64,000 nucleotides of DNA from Acidobacteriota bacterium (GTDB lineage Bacteria; Acidobacteriota; Blastocatellia; RBC074): positions 62,001 to 126,000 of the forward strand of contig JADJLO010000015.1 in NCBI GenBank assembly GCA_016710075.1. The letters are read 5' to 3'. Under the pieces are notes generated by a model. It worked only from the letters and a program-made list of their open reading frames with translations. It did no database searches and was not told where the DNA came from. Below, piece by piece: positions 30,498 through 40,337 of this stretch; the first letter of the stretch is position 1; each line of letters begins with the position of its first letter. The position numbers and the translations under genes are program-made.

Positions 30498-32089
30498 ATA
30501 AATATGACCCTCACATCAACCTCACATCCTGGCTGAAATATATCGATGACCTCAGACATTCGCCGGATTGGGACTCCGACGAATTCCCCGTGGATTACAA
30601 GCAGACTCACATCTCGTCGGTCCTTCTTGGCCGTCATCATGCGCTCAAGCTTAAAAAGCCCGTCAACTTCGGGTTCCTCGATTACACGACGCTGGAGAAG
30701 CGCCTCAAAGCATGCGAGGCTGAGATCAGACTCAACCGCAGGCTTTGCCCCGGAATTTATCTCAAGGTCCAGCCGATATCGATCATTGACGGCAAGCCGA
30801 GGTTGTCGGCTCAGGGTGAGGTCATAGATTTCGGAGTGCTGATGAATCGTCTGCCGGCATCCCGGATGCTCGATCAAATGGTGAACGACGGAAAAGTCAA
30901 TGAGACTATCATCGATCGGGTCGCAACGAAGCTCACCGCCTTTCACGAAAACGCCGAACGAGGCCCTGAAATCGAGGCCAACGGCAGCATCGATCAGATT
31001 CGCTTCAACTGGGAGGAGAATTTTCAGCAGTCATCCGCCTACATTGGCTACACGATCCCTCATCAGACTTATGATTCCATCCGTGACTGGATTAACCACT
31101 GGTTCGAATCAAATTCAGGCTTGCTTAAAAACCGCGTCAGGGAAGGGCGGATCTGCGATGGACACGGGGATGTCCGCTGCGAAAGCATCTGCGTCACCAA
31201 TGAAGAGATCTACATCTACGACTGCATTGAATTCAATAATCGCTTTCGCTGCAGCGACGTAGCCAGCGAGGTCGCTTTTCTGGCGACAGATCTCGATGCG
31301 CGCGGGCGCCCCGACCTCGGATACTACTTCACCGAGCGTTATCACGCTCATTCCGGTGACCCCTACCTCTTCAGGATGCTGCCTTTTTATAAATGCTACC
31401 GGGCATACGTCCGCGGAAAAGTTCTCAGTTTCAGACTCGACGAGGCCGAATTCAGCGAAGCAGAGAAGGCGGAAGCGGCTGCCAGAGCTTCCGCTTTCTT
31501 CGATCTTTCGCTTCGTTATGCATCGTTGCTCAGCGAACCTTCTGTCATTCTAATCTCCGGCCTTTCAGGAACCGGCAAGACGGCAATATCGAGAGCCATT
31601 GCCGGAGAGCTTGGGCTGCGGGTGGTCTCCGCCGACGCCGCACGCAATTTTCTTTACGGTCAGGACAAGCGACCCGCAAGTTATGGCGAAGGTGTCTACA
31701 CTCCTTTGGCAAATGAACGCACCTACCAGATGATGATGGAGACCGGTCGCAGGTTTCTTGAAAGGGAAGGCAGCATCATCCTCGACGCAACGTTCAGAAG
31801 AAGAAGCGACAGGGATCAGGTCCGCGAAATGGCTCGACAGTTTGGAGCCCGGCTCAGGCTCGTCGAATGCCGGCTTCAGGAAGACCTGGTCAAACAGAGA
31901 TTGCAGGCACGCGAAGACCTCGGCGACGGTCTCTCGGACGCCACCTGGGAGACCTACCTCCATCAACGCGAGGAATTTGATCCAATCGACCCCGCATCCG
32001 CCGATTCATACCTCGCGCTCAACACAGAATCTGATCTGCTGACCGTCTCTCATACCGTTACCGACTGGCTCAGAAGTCAGCCGGCCTAG
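30494..32089 (+). CDS. APH-like kinase fused to a P-loop kinase domain
   Basis: The 531-residue protein has two parts. Residues 1-330 match aminoglycoside phosphotransferase-like proteins (COG2187 type): KLKKPVNFGFLDYTTLEKRL, ICDGHGDVRCESICVTNEEI (Brenner-like HGDxRxES) and YDCIEFNNRFRCSDVASEVA. Residues 345-531 form a P-loop kinase (ILISGLSGTGKTAISRAIAG Walker A, IILDATFRRRSDRDQV) of the gluconate kinase/Zeta-toxin style. Both are common as a fusion in environmental bacteria. Substrate is unknown. It ends the acsA-pdh-acp operon. Confidence 0.87.
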   Translation: MNKYDPHINLTSWLKYIDDLRHSPDWDSDEFPVDYKQTHISSVLLGRHHALKLKKPVNFGFLDYTTLEKRLKACEAEIRLNRRLCPGIYLKVQPISIIDGKPRLSAQGEVIDFGVLMNRLPASRMLDQMVNDGKVNETIIDRVATKLTAFHENAERGPEIEANGSIDQIRFNWEENFQQSSAYIGYTIPHQTYDSIRDWINHWFESNSGLLKNRVREGRICDGHGDVRCESICVTNEEIYIYDCIEFNNRFRCSDVASEVAFLATDLDARGRPDLGYYFTERYHAHSGDPYLFRMLPFYKCYRAYVRGKVLSFRLDEAEFSEAEKAEAAARASAFFDLSLRYASLLSEPSVILISGLSGTGKTAISRAIAGELGLRVVSADAARNFLYGQDKRPASYGEGVYTPLANERTYQMMMETGRRFLEREGSIILDATFRRRSDRDQVREMARQFGARLRLVECRLQEDLVKQRLQAREDLGDGLSDATWETYLHQREEFDPIDPASADSYLALNTESDLLTVSHTVTDWLRSQPA

Positions 32090-32182
32090 CCAACTGTGAA
32101 ATCTTACCCACCCTTTGCGCGAAAACACCCTCAAAGCGCTAATGGTAATACTTCAAATCATTGATTTTACAGACTTTAATAT

Positions 32183-32198
32183 TGGTACGAGGGTTGCG
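32183..32198 (+). promoter_or_regulatory. sigma-54 (-24/-12) promoter match before USP genes
   Basis: TGGTACGAGGGTTGCG is close to consensus TGGCAC-N5-TTGC, with GG and GC at the exact spacing. The predicted start near 32209 lies about 78 nt before the USP at 32287. Confidence 0.8.
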
Positions 32199-32286
32199 TT
32201 TCCTGATATGCCGGGGTTGTGATGTAATCAATATATCGTGACTGGCATAAACTTAAACCTGTTCAATTAACTGGAAGGGGTGGAGT

Positions 32287-32743
32287 ATGAAGTTACTTCT
32301 GGCGATCGACGATTCAGCCTGCAGCGATGTCGCAATTAAAGCAGTTGAAGAGAGGCCATGGCCAAAGGGCAGCGAAGCGAGGATCATATCTGTAATCGAT
32401 CCTCCATTGAGCCCAACCCCTCAGTTGATGAGAGTGACCAACAATCAGGTTGACGATCTGGTGCAGGCAGTTCAATTGCACTACGAGGCAATTCTTAAAA
32501 CAGCAGCCAGACGATTGAATAATGGCAGAAGTGGGCCTATAAGAGTCACTGAAGTCGTCAAGCAGGGCCACGCATCCGAGGAGATAATCAAAGAAGCAGA
32601 GGCTTGGGGTGCCGATATCATAGTTATCGGGTCTCATGGCCGGAGGCTTCAACCGATTATGGCTCGGGTCGGTTTCCCAGATGGTCTTGAATCACGCTCA
32701 TTGTTCAGTCGAAATTGTCAAATGTCAGGAGGAACAGGTATGA
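32287..32743 (+). CDS. universal stress protein (frame broken at 32645)
   Basis: The frame from ATG 32287 (GGAAGGGGTGGAGT upstream) starts MKLLLAIDDSACSDVAIKAV. At IVIGSHGRR the frame changes. In the shifted frame the sequence continues GFNRLWLGSVSQMVLNHAHC-SVEIVKCQEEQV and stops at 32743. This restores the ATP loop GSHGRRGFNRLWLGSVS. The G run at 32645-32646 has apparently lost two G. The stop overlaps the next start (ATGA). Confidence 0.87.
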
Positions 32744-33659
32744 AGGTTTTGATTGCTACCGACGGTTCTGAACAGGCTACCACAGCCATGCGAACCGCCG
32801 CCCGTGTGCTATGCAAAGAAGGCAATCAGTTTGATCTGCTCTGCGTTGCGCCCAGGTTGACTCTCAAGAAACGTGGCAGCGACAAAACCAAAGAAGAGAT
32901 CAGGAAAATGCATGCCGACTATCAAGGCAAAATAACCGAAGAGGCAAAAAGATACTCGAACTGTCGAAAGTCGTCATGTCCGGCGAAGGAATCAAAGCCG
33001 GAACTGTTTTTGAGGCTGGATCTCCGGCAAATGTAATTATCGACAAGTCCGAAGGATATGATCTGACCGTGGTTGGAGCCCACGACAAGTACGAGAAAGA
33101 AAAACCCGGCCTTGGTCCGGTTGCTTTGCGTGTTGTCGCTCAGGCTCCGACTGCCGTGCTCATAGCACGCGAGCTTGCCGCCGAAAAAGCCCTGCGAATA
33201 TTGATTGCCACGGATGGCTCCCTTGCAGCCGAAGAAGCCATCAGCCTGATGACGGAATACTTCAATGTAGAACTGGCCGATATCACGGTCATGCATATAG
33301 TTGAAACTCCCTGGATTCACCTTGGACTCGAACCCGAATGGTTCGATTTCCGCGGAAGAAATTTCGACCGGTCGGATCCGACCACAATGCTTGATCACGA
33401 AATCAGGGTCGAAGCTGAGGATGTCATCGAGACCGCCCGGAAGCGGCTTGAATCGGCCGGCCTCGGATCAGAACCTATGATTGTCGAGGGCGATCCGGCA
33501 CTCGAACTGCTCAGCGAAGCAGAGAAGGGCGAGTATGACCTGATTGTTCTTGGCGCCACCGGAATCTCGGATTTCAAGCACGATCTTCTCGGCAGCGTCT
33601 CGATAAAAGTCGCTCGCGATGCTTCCTGCTCGGTCTTTATCGTAAAGTTCGCGGAATGA
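32740..33659 (+). CDS. tandem-domain universal stress protein (frame broken at 32946-32950)
   Basis: ATG 32740 opens MKVLIATDGSEQATTAMRTA. An A5 run at 32946-32950 has lost one A; restored, it reads EEAKKILELSKVVMSGEGIK and joins the frame to 33659. The second domain ends LGATGISDFKHDLLGSVSIK, fitting G-2x-G-9x-G-S. The reconstructed length is about 306 residues. It is coupled to the previous USP by an ATGA overlap. Confidence 0.87.
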
Positions 33660-33805
33660 TTGATTCTTTCCCGATGGCTGCTTAACAGGTTTATGAGCTT
33701 TCATCACCTGAAAATTTTTCCTCACGGTGCAGACTTCAGCCGAAGCCTGCATATCGACAGTGGGCTGATACCACTCATATTTATTTAAATGCTAAGGGGG
33801 ATAAA

Positions 33806-34402
33806 ATGTTAGTTCCTTTGCAAATCACTTTTCGCAATATGGAGTCGTCTGACGCAATCGAGGCTAAAATCCGCGAGGAGGTTGATAAACTGGAGACATT
33901 TTTCGATCACATCAATAGCTGCAGGGTAGTTATAGAGATTCCCCACCACCACCACGAACGCGGCAACCTGACCCATGTAAGAATCGATCTTACTGTCCCG
34001 GGCAAGGAGTTAGTCATCAAACACGAACCCAGTCTTCACGACCGTAAGAAGCAGGAAGAAAGGATCAAAAAGCAACTGAATATTCAGGCTCCGCACAAGG
34101 ATGCCTATCTTGCCATCAGCGATGCCTTCAAGACCGCTCGACGTGAATTGCAAAGTTATACCCACCGCCTGCGCGGCGAGGTCAAACTTCACGAAACCAT
34201 ACCACCCGCCAGAGTTCACAAGCTCTTTCACGATGAAGGGTACGGCTTCATCGAGACTTTCGAGGGTGATGAGGTCTACTTTCATAAAAACAGCCTGGTC
34301 AATGGCGGTTTTGAAAAGTTGAAAGTCGGAACGGAAGTGACTTTTGTCGAAGAGCAGGGGGATAAGGGGCTTCAGGCAAGCACCGTGAAACTGATCGCCT
34401 GA
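33806..34402 (+). CDS. HPF/RaiA-like ribosome-associated domain fused to a cold-shock domain
   Basis: 198 residues. Residues 1-115 resemble the S30AE ribosome hibernation fold (LQITFRNMESSDAIEAKIRE at the start; basic helix KKQEERIKKQLN). Residues 130-198 form a cold-shock domain: VHKLFHDEGYGFIETFEGDE, VYFHKNSLVNGGFEKLKVGT, VTFVEEQG. The FGFI-type RNP motif appears as YGFIET. The fusion would bind both the ribosomal decoding region and RNA, consistent with translation shutdown in dormancy. A His tract (IPHHHHER) lies in the first domain. AAGGGGG precedes the ATG. Confidence 0.85.
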   Translation: MLVPLQITFRNMESSDAIEAKIREEVDKLETFFDHINSCRVVIEIPHHHHERGNLTHVRIDLTVPGKELVIKHEPSLHDRKKQEERIKKQLNIQAPHKDAYLAISDAFKTARRELQSYTHRLRGEVKLHETIPPARVHKLFHDEGYGFIETFEGDEVYFHKNSLVNGGFEKLKVGTEVTFVEEQGDKGLQASTVKLIA

Positions 34403-34467
34403 ATCTCGTCAATCTTTCTGACGTTTTGCAGTTTGAAAAATTTGAAATTCTGTCTATATTCTCACCT

Positions 34468-35082
34468 ATGAATTGGTATGGATTTCAACGCGAGGAATTG
34501 TCTGTTCTGAAAAAACTCAAGACACCGGAAAAGATTCAATATTTTCTGGATTATGAAGTGGGCTACAACAAGGAGCCCGACGGGGAGACCTGCAGGTCTC
34601 CTCGTCGTGTTATTCGGGATCGTCTTGCCCATTGTGCCGAAGGGGCATTCTTTGCAGCCGGAGCCCTGAGGTTTCTGGGTCACGAACCGCTGATCGTCGA
34701 TCTCGTGGCCGTTCGCGACGACGATCATCTGCTTGCCGTCTTCAGAGAACACGGGCACTGGGGCGCCATTGCCAAGTCGAACTATGCGGGACTTCGTTAC
34801 CGTGAACCGGTATACCGTAATGTTCGAGAACTGGTCATGTCCTACTACGAGCATTACTACAACCCCGCCGGTGAAAAGACTCTCCGCGAGTTCTCGAAAC
34901 CGGTAAATCTGAAACGATTCGACCGTGAGAACTGGATGACGACGGAAGAAGATCTATGGGGTGTCTGCGAATATTTCTGTGGTATTGCTCATTCAAGAGT
35001 CATGCCTTTGCACATTGAACGAACGCGCCGCCGAATGGATAACAGGCTCTACGATGCCGGCCTGGTGGGCGCCGTCAAGTAA
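34468..35082 (+). CDS. transglutaminase-like (papain-fold) protein
   Basis: From ATG 34468 (an upstream start at 34426 is less likely) the 204-residue protein shows HCAEGAFFAAGALRFLGHEP, with the Cys at a helix start. Next come LVAVRDDDHLLAVFREHGHW and GAIAKSNYAGLRYREP, giving the C...H...N/D order expected of transglutaminase-like cysteine proteins. Substrate and catalysis are unverified. It lies 20 bp before a tandem USP gene, in the stress island. Confidence 0.6.
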   Translation: MNWYGFQREELSVLKKLKTPEKIQYFLDYEVGYNKEPDGETCRSPRRVIRDRLAHCAEGAFFAAGALRFLGHEPLIVDLVAVRDDDHLLAVFREHGHWGAIAKSNYAGLRYREPVYRNVRELVMSYYEHYYNPAGEKTLREFSKPVNLKRFDRENWMTTEEDLWGVCEYFCGIAHSRVMPLHIERTRRRMDNRLYDAGLVGAVK

Positions 35083-35102
35083 CCATAACGTTTCCGGGGA
35101 TC

Positions 35103-35987
35103 ATGGAACTACAGGAAAATCTAAACCAAATTTTTCACCCGTCGGATTTTACTGAGGCCAGTTATGTTGCCTTCGTACATTCCCTCAAACTTGCAGTCTC
35201 AGGACAGGGCAAACTGACAATTCTGCATACCGGCAATGACGGGGATGGAAGCCCCTGGCGAAATTTCCCCGGAGTCAGGCAGACGCTGGAGCAATGGGGA
35301 ATGCTTCCCCCGGGAAGTTCAAAAGAGGCCGTCGCCGAACTTGGCCTCGAAGTCGCCAAGGTCGCGGCCACTCGCAGGGATCCGGTCGAATCGGTGCTCC
35401 ATTACCTTGAGAAGCATCCTCACGATATGATCGTTCTGGCAACCCATCAATACGACGGTTTCAACCGGTTGATGCATAAAACCTTCGCCGAACCGATCGC
35501 CCGGCAATTGGCCCAGCGAACGCTCTTCATCCCCTTTGGAATCGATGGATTCATTTCAGTCATTGACGGCGCCGTCAGCCTGAAAAATATCCTGATTCCT
35601 GTCGACGCCAGGCCGCATCCCCAGGTAGCCGTCGACGCCGCTGTGGCTCTCACTGACTTGCTGGGCTCCACTCAGGTCAATATCCACCTGCTCCACATCG
35701 GTGAACCGGACGTCTTCCCCCGAATGAGGCTGGTTGACGGCGCTTGCTGGAACTGGAACAGAATTTCGAAACAGGGAAATGTCGAAGAAGAGATTCTCGG
35801 CGCCGCCGTTGAAGTCGGCGCCGATCTGATCGTCATGGCGACTCAGGGCCATCATGGCTTTATGGACGCTTTAAGAGGCAGCACAACCGAACGCATCGTC
35901 AGAACCGCTAAAATTCCCGTCCTTGCCGTCCCCGCATACAACCACGCCGCCGAGATGATGATGGGCGCTTTGGTCTGGTCCTCCTAG
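35103..35987 (+). CDS. tandem universal stress protein-like
   Basis: 294 residues in two halves. The first is degenerate (HPSDFTEASYVAFVHSLKLA, HDMIVLATHQYDGFNRLMHK). The second ends GADLIVMATQGHHGFMDALR then GSTTERIVRTAKIPVLAVPA, a USP nucleotide loop of T-Q-G-9x-G-S type. Only the second half is expected to bind ATP. It is the last gene of the stress island, ending 2 bp before a hairpin repeat. Confidence 0.85.
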   Translation: MELQENLNQIFHPSDFTEASYVAFVHSLKLAVSGQGKLTILHTGNDGDGSPWRNFPGVRQTLEQWGMLPPGSSKEAVAELGLEVAKVAATRRDPVESVLHYLEKHPHDMIVLATHQYDGFNRLMHKTFAEPIARQLAQRTLFIPFGIDGFISVIDGAVSLKNILIPVDARPHPQVAVDAAVALTDLLGSTQVNIHLLHIGEPDVFPRMRLVDGACWNWNRISKQGNVEEEILGAAVEVGADLIVMATQGHHGFMDALRGSTTERIVRTAKIPVLAVPAYNHAAEMMMGALVWSS

Positions 35988-35988
35988 T

Positions 35989-36091
35989 TTGGAGTCCAGT
36001 CTTCGCTATGGGTTCCGCCTTCAGGCGGATGGAGTTCCGCCTGAAGGCGGAACTCCATGGAAGGCGGAACTCCATGCGAAGACTCCATGCG
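35989..36091. repeat. TTCCGCC-type hairpin repeat between convergent genes
   Basis: The outer arms tggagtc..tcttcgc and gcgaagactcca pair. Inside, ttccgccttcaggcgga and tccgcctgaaggcggaa form a second stem, and a third partial unit follows. It lies between convergent genes and may also terminate transcription. Confidence 0.75.
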
Positions 36092-36100
36092 ATTAACTCT

Positions 36101-36667
36101 TTACTTGCCGAGCATCAATGAAAGCCCATCGAGATAAGGTTTGGGATTATCGGCGGCCGTGATTGCCGAATAGAGCCATTGAAGATCCCTTTCAGTTTCC
36201 GATTTCGGATTAAGCCTTGCGTTGAGTTGAACGCTGCTCATATCCAGAGCGACTCCGAGTGCCCGGCCGTCGAGTTTGGAGAGTTTGAAATAGATGACTC
36301 CTGCGGAGCTCAGATTATCGGTTGCATCTGTCAGCGGCTTGTCTGCTTGCTGAGCGGGCAGTGGGTGTTTGAGCGATGCACCGATCGATGCAGGTTTTGC
36401 GGGCGCATTTTGTATGTTGCCCTGCGAGGCCATGCAGGTAGCCTGAACGTTCTCAACCTTTCTGGACGCGCCGGCCGGGGCTTTGACCGTGACAACACCT
36501 GTCAGGACAAGTTTTCCGTCGGAGATGGCCGCGGATGACGGAGAGAACGTGAATTTGTAACCAATCCTGCCGGTCTCGATTTTACCGGAGAAATTTTTAT
36601 CATCCTGCAGGACGTGGATCGAATGCAGTTTGCGCGATGCGGTTGTTGATTTACCTGTATTGAACAT
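36101..36667 (-). CDS. unknown protein downstream of the GMC oxidoreductase
   Basis: 188 residues with no recognised domain. It has FSPSSAAISDGKLVLTGVVT and VKAPAGASRKVENVQATCMA, suggesting beta-strands, and ends KPYLDGLSLMLGK. There is no clear signal peptide. It begins 30 bp after the GMC oxidoreductase and is probably in the same operon, possibly as a small partner subunit. Confidence 0.55.
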   Translation of the reverse strand: MFNTGKSTTASRKLHSIHVLQDDKNFSGKIETGRIGYKFTFSPSSAAISDGKLVLTGVVTVKAPAGASRKVENVQATCMASQGNIQNAPAKPASIGASLKHPLPAQQADKPLTDATDNLSSAGVIYFKLSKLDGRALGVALDMSSVQLNARLNPKSETERDLQWLYSAITAADNPKPYLDGLSLMLGK

Positions 36668-36697
36668 GATCTCTACTCGAAAACAATCGGAAAATTA

Positions 36698-38415
36698 TCA
36701 GATATTGCCGCGCTTCATTTCGTCTGTGAGATATTCGCAGGCGCGGATGGTCAGAGCGAGGATCGTCAGCGTCGGGTTCTGGTTTGCCGATCCGACAAAA
36801 GCCGCGCCGTCGGTGACGAAGACATTGCTGACATCGTGAAGCTGGTTGTATTTATTGAGCACGGATTTTTTTGGATCATTGCCCATGCGGGCGGTGCCCA
36901 GTTCGTGAATGATCCGGCCGGGCAGGGTCAGGTTCCGAGATACTTTGATCTGTTCGGCGCCGGCCTCGCGCAGGATGGATTCAGCCATATCCGTGGCATC
37001 TCTGCCCATCTCTCTTTCATTGTCCGAGTGCTGGATGTGCACTCTGAGCACGGGGATTCCCCATGCATCGACGACTCCGCCCGGATCTATTTCGACGTAG
37101 TTTTCGAATCGCGAAAGCATGGCGGCCCTTGTGGTCAGGCTGACCGGGGTGACATACCAGCGGCGCACCTGTTTTTTGAATTCGCTGCCGAAGCCGGGAG
37201 TGCTTTTCGCCATGCCCGGGAAAGCACCGATCGATGACCCGCCCTCGAATCCATACCCGCGGAGGAATTTCTGATGTTTCGTCGCGGCGTCGAGGTTGCG
37301 GAAACGCGGGACGAAGATGCCGGAGGATTTGCCGTCTTCATTGATCACGTCGCGACCGGCGAAGGTAGGGAAGACTCCCGAAGCCCCGGTCCCTCCGAAA
37401 TGGTCGACAAGGTAATGGCCCAGCACTCCGGAAGAGTTTCCAAGGCCGTCAGGATGCTGGCGTGATTTCGAATTGAGCAGCAGCCTTGTCGATTCGAGCG
37501 TCGAGCCCGCGACAATGACGACTTTGCCGGTGAATTCCATCTCCTGAAAGGTGACGCGGTCGACGACGGCGACTCCTTTGGCCTTGCCGGTGTTGTTGTC
37601 GGTGACGATGTGCCTGACTACGGAATTGGGGCGCAGCGTCATCCTGCCGGTGGCCTTTGCAGCCGGCAGGGTGGATGAGAGTGAGTTGAACATCGCTCCG
37701 ACGGTGCAGCCGTTTCCACAGCTTCCGCAGTAGTGGCACTGAGCTCGACCGTATTTTGCATGCTGCGGTTTGACGGCTGTCAGCATTGCCACCCGCGGGG
37801 CAATCAGATTGATGCCCAGCTTAGCCGATCCCTTTTTCAATTTCTGTTCGCCGCAGGTGAGGGCCATCGGGGCAGGAAGTTTCCATCAGGCAGCCACCAC
37901 AGCCCGTCCCGGTTGCCGCTGACTCCGATCCACTCTTCCGCCTTGTCGTAATACGGCGCGATGTCCTTGTATTCGATCGGCCAGTCTGCGTCGAAGCCAT
38001 CGTGAGTTGCCGCCTTGAAGTCCAGATCCGAAAAACGCCACGAAAGGCGGCCCCAGTGCAGAGTCTTGCCTCCGACGATTCGCGCGCGGACCCACAGAAA
38101 CGGCTTGCCGGGGTCCGTGGTGTACGGATGCTCGGTGTCTTTGACGTAGAAATGCCGGCTGAAATCTCCCGCCGTATCCTGCATCCATTGTTCGTCCTGC
38201 TTCCATCCCGGAGGGCCGAATCCGCGGTACATCGATTCGTAGGAAGACTTGTTCATCGCAAAATCGCGCGACGGATCGATGGGTGGCCCCGCTTCGAGCA
38301 CCAGAACTTCGAAGCCTTTTTCAGTTAGCTCCTTGGCTGCCATTCCGCCGGAAGCGCCGGACCCGATGATGATCGCATCATAGACCTTTTTGGTGGGTGA
38401 ATTTTTCCTTTGCAC
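36698..38415 (-). CDS. GMC-family FAD oxidoreductase (frame broken at 37869-37872)
   Basis: The first frame (38415-37837) starts with the FAD site YDAIIIGSGASGGMAAKELT. The second (to 36698) continues MALTCGEQKLKKGSAKLGIN and ends with the GMC C-terminal region IIHELGTARMGNDPKKSVLN to FVGSANQNPTLTILALTIRA, carrying the active-site His and Asn. Restoring one base in the G4 run at 37869-37872 joins them as GNFLPPMALTCGE. Together they give about 570 residues, the usual size. It oxidises an alcohol or sugar. It neighbours a PQQ-type sugar dehydrogenase, suggesting periplasmic sugar oxidation, but no Tat signal is visible. Confidence 0.9.
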
Positions 38416-38429
38416 GATGAACCTCGAAA

Positions 38430-39536
38430 TTATTTCGAATAACTCACTTTATAGACGAATCCCTTGTTATCGTCAGAGATATAGAGGGCGCCGTCAGCGC
38501 CGGTGATTAAACCGGCGGGGCGGCCAAGAACTGCGCCGTCCTTGAGCCAACCCGAAACAAAGACTTCAGTGCCTGCCGGCTTGCCATTTTTTATGATCAC
38601 GCGGATGACGTTGTAGCCGATCTTTTCCTTCCGGGCCGTCGGGCTCGATCCGTGTATCGCCACAAACATCGCATTGCGGTAAGCTGCGGGGAAATTTTTG
38701 CCTTTGTAAAATGTCAGGCCGATGGGAGAAGAATGCGCCGGCAGTTCAAAGGCCGGCGGCACTGCGTCTTTTACATCCATCTTCCCCTTCGCATCTTTTA
38801 GATCAGGGTTTGCAACGTTGTTGCAGATAAAATAAGGAAAACCGTAATGTTTTCCTGCCTGAATACGATTGATCTCGTCGCAGGGCATCTCCTCACCGAG
38901 TTTGTCCTGGCCCATATCGGTCGACCACATGGCTCCTGTCGAGGGATCCCAGTCAAAACCGATGGCGTTGCGCAGTCCTTTGGCAAATGGCTTTCCACCG
39001 GTGCCGTCGGCGTTGTACTGCATGATGGTCGTTCTTCTTGCATCTTCTTCTTCGCAGGAATTGCATGAAGATCCGATCGAGACATACAACTTCCCATTCT
39101 TGTCGAAGCCGATCGATCTGGTGAAGTGCGGCGTCGTCGAGATCGGCAGGTCGATGATCTTTTCCGGTTTGCCGTCGACTTTTCCATTGGCGTATTTCAC
39201 GCGCAGAATTGCCGGATTGGTCGCGATGTAAAGATATCCATTGTTGAACGCCACGCTGTGAGGCCGTGTCAGACCGCTCGCCACGACCTCGACCGCGTCG
39301 GCCTTGCCGTCCATGTCGCGGTCGGGCAGCGCAACTACATCGCCCTGCGGCTGACGCGCGACATACAGCACGCCGTCGGGGCTGATTGCCATCAACCTGC
39401 CCCCGGTGACGCCTGATGCGAATACCGTTACCTTGAATCCTTCAGGCGCTTTGAGCTCCGCCGGCGCCTGCCCGAACGATGATTTGACTGCGAGTAGAAG
39501 AATTAACAGCAACAACGAATGTTTGAATTTAGGCAT
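38430..39536 (-). CDS. PQQ-dependent sugar (sorbosone-type) dehydrogenase
   Basis: 368 residues with a cleavable signal peptide (MPKFKHSLLLLILLLAVKSS-FGQA). Propeller segments follow: ITPDG-like repeats, SIGFDKNGKLYVSIGSSCNS, GLRNAIGFDWDPSTGAMWST-DMGQDKLGEEMPCDEIN and HSSPIGLTFYKGKNFP. These match soluble glucose/sorbosone dehydrogenases that use PQQ and calcium in the periplasm. CNSCEEED is unusual in a propeller. It ends 14 bp before the GMC oxidoreductase start, so the three genes to 36101 likely form one operon. Confidence 0.88.
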   Translation of the reverse strand: MPKFKHSLLLLILLLAVKSSFGQAPAELKAPEGFKVTVFASGVTGGRLMAISPDGVLYVARQPQGDVVALPDRDMDGKADAVEVVASGLTRPHSVAFNNGYLYIATNPAILRVKYANGKVDGKPEKIIDLPISTTPHFTRSIGFDKNGKLYVSIGSSCNSCEEEDARRTTIMQYNADGTGGKPFAKGLRNAIGFDWDPSTGAMWSTDMGQDKLGEEMPCDEINRIQAGKHYGFPYFICNNVANPDLKDAKGKMDVKDAVPPAFELPAHSSPIGLTFYKGKNFPAAYRNAMFVAIHGSSPTARKEKIGYNVIRVIIKNGKPAGTEVFVSGWLKDGAVLGRPAGLITGADGALYISDDNKGFVYKVSYSK

Positions 39537-39560
39537 ACTTTTGTCGAGATAATCAAAAAG

Positions 39561-39621
39561 CGGAATAAACGAAACATGAAAAGTAAAAGAGCTTTTCGTA
39601 TGTTTCGCTTATTTCGTATGT
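39561..39621. repeat. ACGAAACAG-type inverted repeat, locus 3
   Basis: aataaacgaaacatgaaaag is matched imperfectly by cttttcgtatgtttcgctta then tttcgta. It is a short, diverged member upstream of the sugar dehydrogenase. Confidence 0.6.
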
Positions 39622-39648
39622 AAAGTAATCAAATCCCTGTGCCCGGAA

Positions 39649-40137
39649 TCAGGATTGAGGCCTGAAATAGAGCACCAGGCTTGCGCCGACGACGACGAGG
39701 GCGAAACCGAGAAAGAGAAGCGGATTGATCGATGATTTTGGCGGATGTATCAGCATGGAGACTAATACATTGATCACCGGAGCGCCGCCGAAAACGAGAG
39801 GCATGACATAGGTCGGAAGTCCGCCGGACTTGAAGGCCCAGATAATGCATCCCGCACCGATCGCTCCCAGGGCGCCGGCTACGGTTGCCCATGTGGTTCC
39901 GTACAGATTGAATCCCTGTGTGCTCAACTGGTTCTGCGTGGCGAGACCTGCGACTGGCACGATGACGCCGATGAGAAAATAGGCAACACCCACGCATAGC
40001 ATCGCCCGCAATGGATTACCCAGTCTCATCTGACCCTGATGCAACATCGCCCCGTAAACTCCCCAGGATAGAGCTGCGCCGATTGCGAATACTACCCAGA
40101 GCATAGGTTTCTTTATCTCCTTTGTGTTCATATTCAT
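39649..40137 (-). CDS. small EamA-like membrane protein
   Basis: About 160 residues, nearly all hydrophobic, with around five membrane helices (AIGAALSWGVYGAMLHQGQM, VGVAYFLIGVIVPVAGLA, FLGFALVVVGASLVLYFRPQ). The fold resembles half of an EamA/DMT transporter, so it may dimerise. Start 40137 (MNMNTKEIKK) was preferred over the upstream start at 40185; 40131 is also possible. Function is unknown. Confidence 0.65.
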   Translation of the reverse strand: MNMNTKEIKKPMLWVVFAIGAALSWGVYGAMLHQGQMRLGNPLRAMLCVGVAYFLIGVIVPVAGLATQNQLSTQGFNLYGTTWATVAGALGAIGAGCIIWAFKSGGLPTYVMPLVFGGAPVINVLVSMLIHPPKSSINPLLFLGFALVVVGASLVLYFRPQS

Positions 40138-40170
40138 GTTTATGTTTTTCCAGATCGTTTGGTTAAGGTG

Positions 40171-40192
40171 AATTACGAAACACACGAAACAG
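40171..40192. repeat. ACGAAACAG-type repeat, locus 4 (partial)
   Basis: attacgaaacacacgaaaca is a single arm. No convincing partner arm lies within 150 bp. Confidence 0.5.
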
Positions 40193-40337
40193 GCTCAAAC
40201 GGGCTACAGGAACACGCAGGCTCGTTTGTTGAACTTATCTCGTTTGATTTCGGTCAAAAGCAAAATGAAAAGTAATGTAAGGCCTGTGAATACTAACCCG
40301 CACTTAATTGAGCGGCAAATGAATTCGGGAAAATTCG

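Noticed and set aside
36101..36667. Gluconate dehydrogenase small subunit
   Set aside because: Position after a GMC enzyme suggested it, but no twin-arginine signal or family motif is present.
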